Origin: CALODP01 sp942492055
Lineage (GTDB): Bacteria; Bacteroidota; Ignavibacteria; Ignavibacteriales; Melioribacteraceae
DNA: 64,000 nucleotides
Assembly (NCBI GenBank): GCA_942492055.1
Contig: CALODP010000023.1
Coordinates: 310,001 to 374,000, forward strand
Direction of reading: 5' to 3'
Part shown: positions 63,687-64,000 of the stretch, piece by piece
How the letters are laid out: each line of letters starts with the position of its first letter
Numbering within the stretch: position 1 is the stretch's first letter
Made by a program: the position numbers and the translations under genes
The notes under the pieces: generated by a model
Databases searched by the model: none
The model's input: only the letters and a program-made list of their open reading frames with translations
Told to the model about the DNA's origin: nothing

Positions 63687-64000
63687 TTAGTTAGGCATTC
63701 CTCTACGTCGTCTCTCTTCTTTGGTAAGCTCAAAAACTTTTTTAAAGACCTTTTCATCGGCCGAAGTAAACTCAACTTTTCTTCTGGCCATAACCCTTTG
63801 AGCAACCTCAATACTACGCTCGAGATCATAAGTAGTAACAGCGTCTGCGCCACCCCAGGTAAATGAGGGGATATATTTGGGAGGAAATCCCGCACCGAAA
63901 ACATTTGTTGATACTCCAACTACCGTACCTGTATTAAACATAGTATTTATAGCGGTTTTGGAATGATCACCCATAGTAAGCCCAACAAACATAGATCCGC
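63687..64000 (-). CDS. GlmU-like sugar nucleotidyltransferase, C-terminal part (cut by window end)
   Basis: About 104 residues of a frame that continues beyond the window end. GLTMGDHSKTAINTMFNTGTVVG, GVSTNVFGAGFPPKYIPSFTWGG is the hexapeptide-helix end of the Bacteroidota-type putative N-acetylglucosamine-1-phosphate uridyltransferase family, followed by a helical tail. Next to nagB, this supports a role in UDP-amino-sugar supply. Confidence 0.75.
   Translation of the reverse strand, partial: GSMFVGLTMGDHSKTAINTMFNTGTVVGVSTNVFGAGFPPKYIPSFTWGGADAVTTYDLERSIEVAQRVMARRKVEFTSADEKVFKKVFELTKEERRRRGMPN

Noticed and set aside
1..64000. tRNA, rRNA or other classical RNA genes
   Set aside because: No cloverleaf or conserved RNA sequence was recognised by eye; a covariance-model scan would be decisive.

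Overview
The window looks like a chromosomal segment of an AT-rich, Gram-negative bacterium of the Ignavibacteriota / Bacteroidota-Chlorobi lineage. The assignment rests on three proteins with the type IX secretion (T9SS) C-terminal sorting signature NYPNPFNP, on many lipoproteins, on a complete Na+-translocating NADH:quinone reductase operon, and on frequent GTG/TTG starts. It is an inference from gene content; no rRNA or tRNA gene was found.

Layout. 1-279: end of a peptide ABC permease. 0.3-7.5 kb: a Ser/Thr kinase-AAA-TPR giant followed by two paralogous soluble GAF histidine kinases, a split version of an architecture often found as one protein. 7.5-14.7 kb (minus): nqrABCDEF, a terminator, then apbE and an NqrM-like Cys-rich membrane peptide, i.e. 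enzyme plus maturation genes. 14.9-17.8 kb: a T9SS-exported protein. 18.0-21.1 kb: small membrane proteins, two abutting hairpins, a Shedu-like (DUF4263) defence candidate and a 21-bp repeat array (array A). 21.1-31.5 kb: housekeeping and conserved genes (TraB-family, CBS, AIM24-like, SDR, a triple-AAA TPR protein, DUF2807 lipoprotein, purE, CYTH). 31.5-34.8 kb: a PAS histidine kinase cut at its N terminus beside an unusually T-rich stretch, then gene remnants. 35-38.8 kb: S41 peptidase, exported proteins, and a REP-associated Tyr transposase between ~200-bp direct repeats.

38.9-46.9 kb is the accessory core. A 325-bp leader plus the first codons of a truncated gene occurs twice, flanking an FG-GAP T9SS protein and a broken M6 metalloprotease. 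It is followed by a beta-propeller lipoprotein with an in-frame stop, a nested palindrome, and a second 21-bp array (array B, about 36 units). Array B ends directly upstream of a small gene with a perfect ribosome binding site. Arrays A and B share the same period, core hexamers and colinear units, and lie in opposite orientation 25 kb apart. They are the strongest candidate here for something undescribed. 47.4-50.7 kb: a 1,112-residue S1 plus Schlafen/AlbA_2 protein.

51.0-64.0 kb returns to ordinary genes: msrA, a TPR membrane protein, an M28 peptidase, two lipoproteins, a membrane histidine kinase, and on the minus strand the tightly packed set rqcH-like/rhodanese/MauE-DoxX-like/homocysteine methyltransferase/ispE, then nagB and the end of a sugar nucleotidyltransferase gene. 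A solo copy of the transposase-associated repeat lies at 53.66-53.79 kb.

Several listed starts differ from the longest open frame because a better placed ATG with a Shine-Dalgarno sequence exists; this is stated per gene. All family assignments come from reading motifs by eye; no database search was run.
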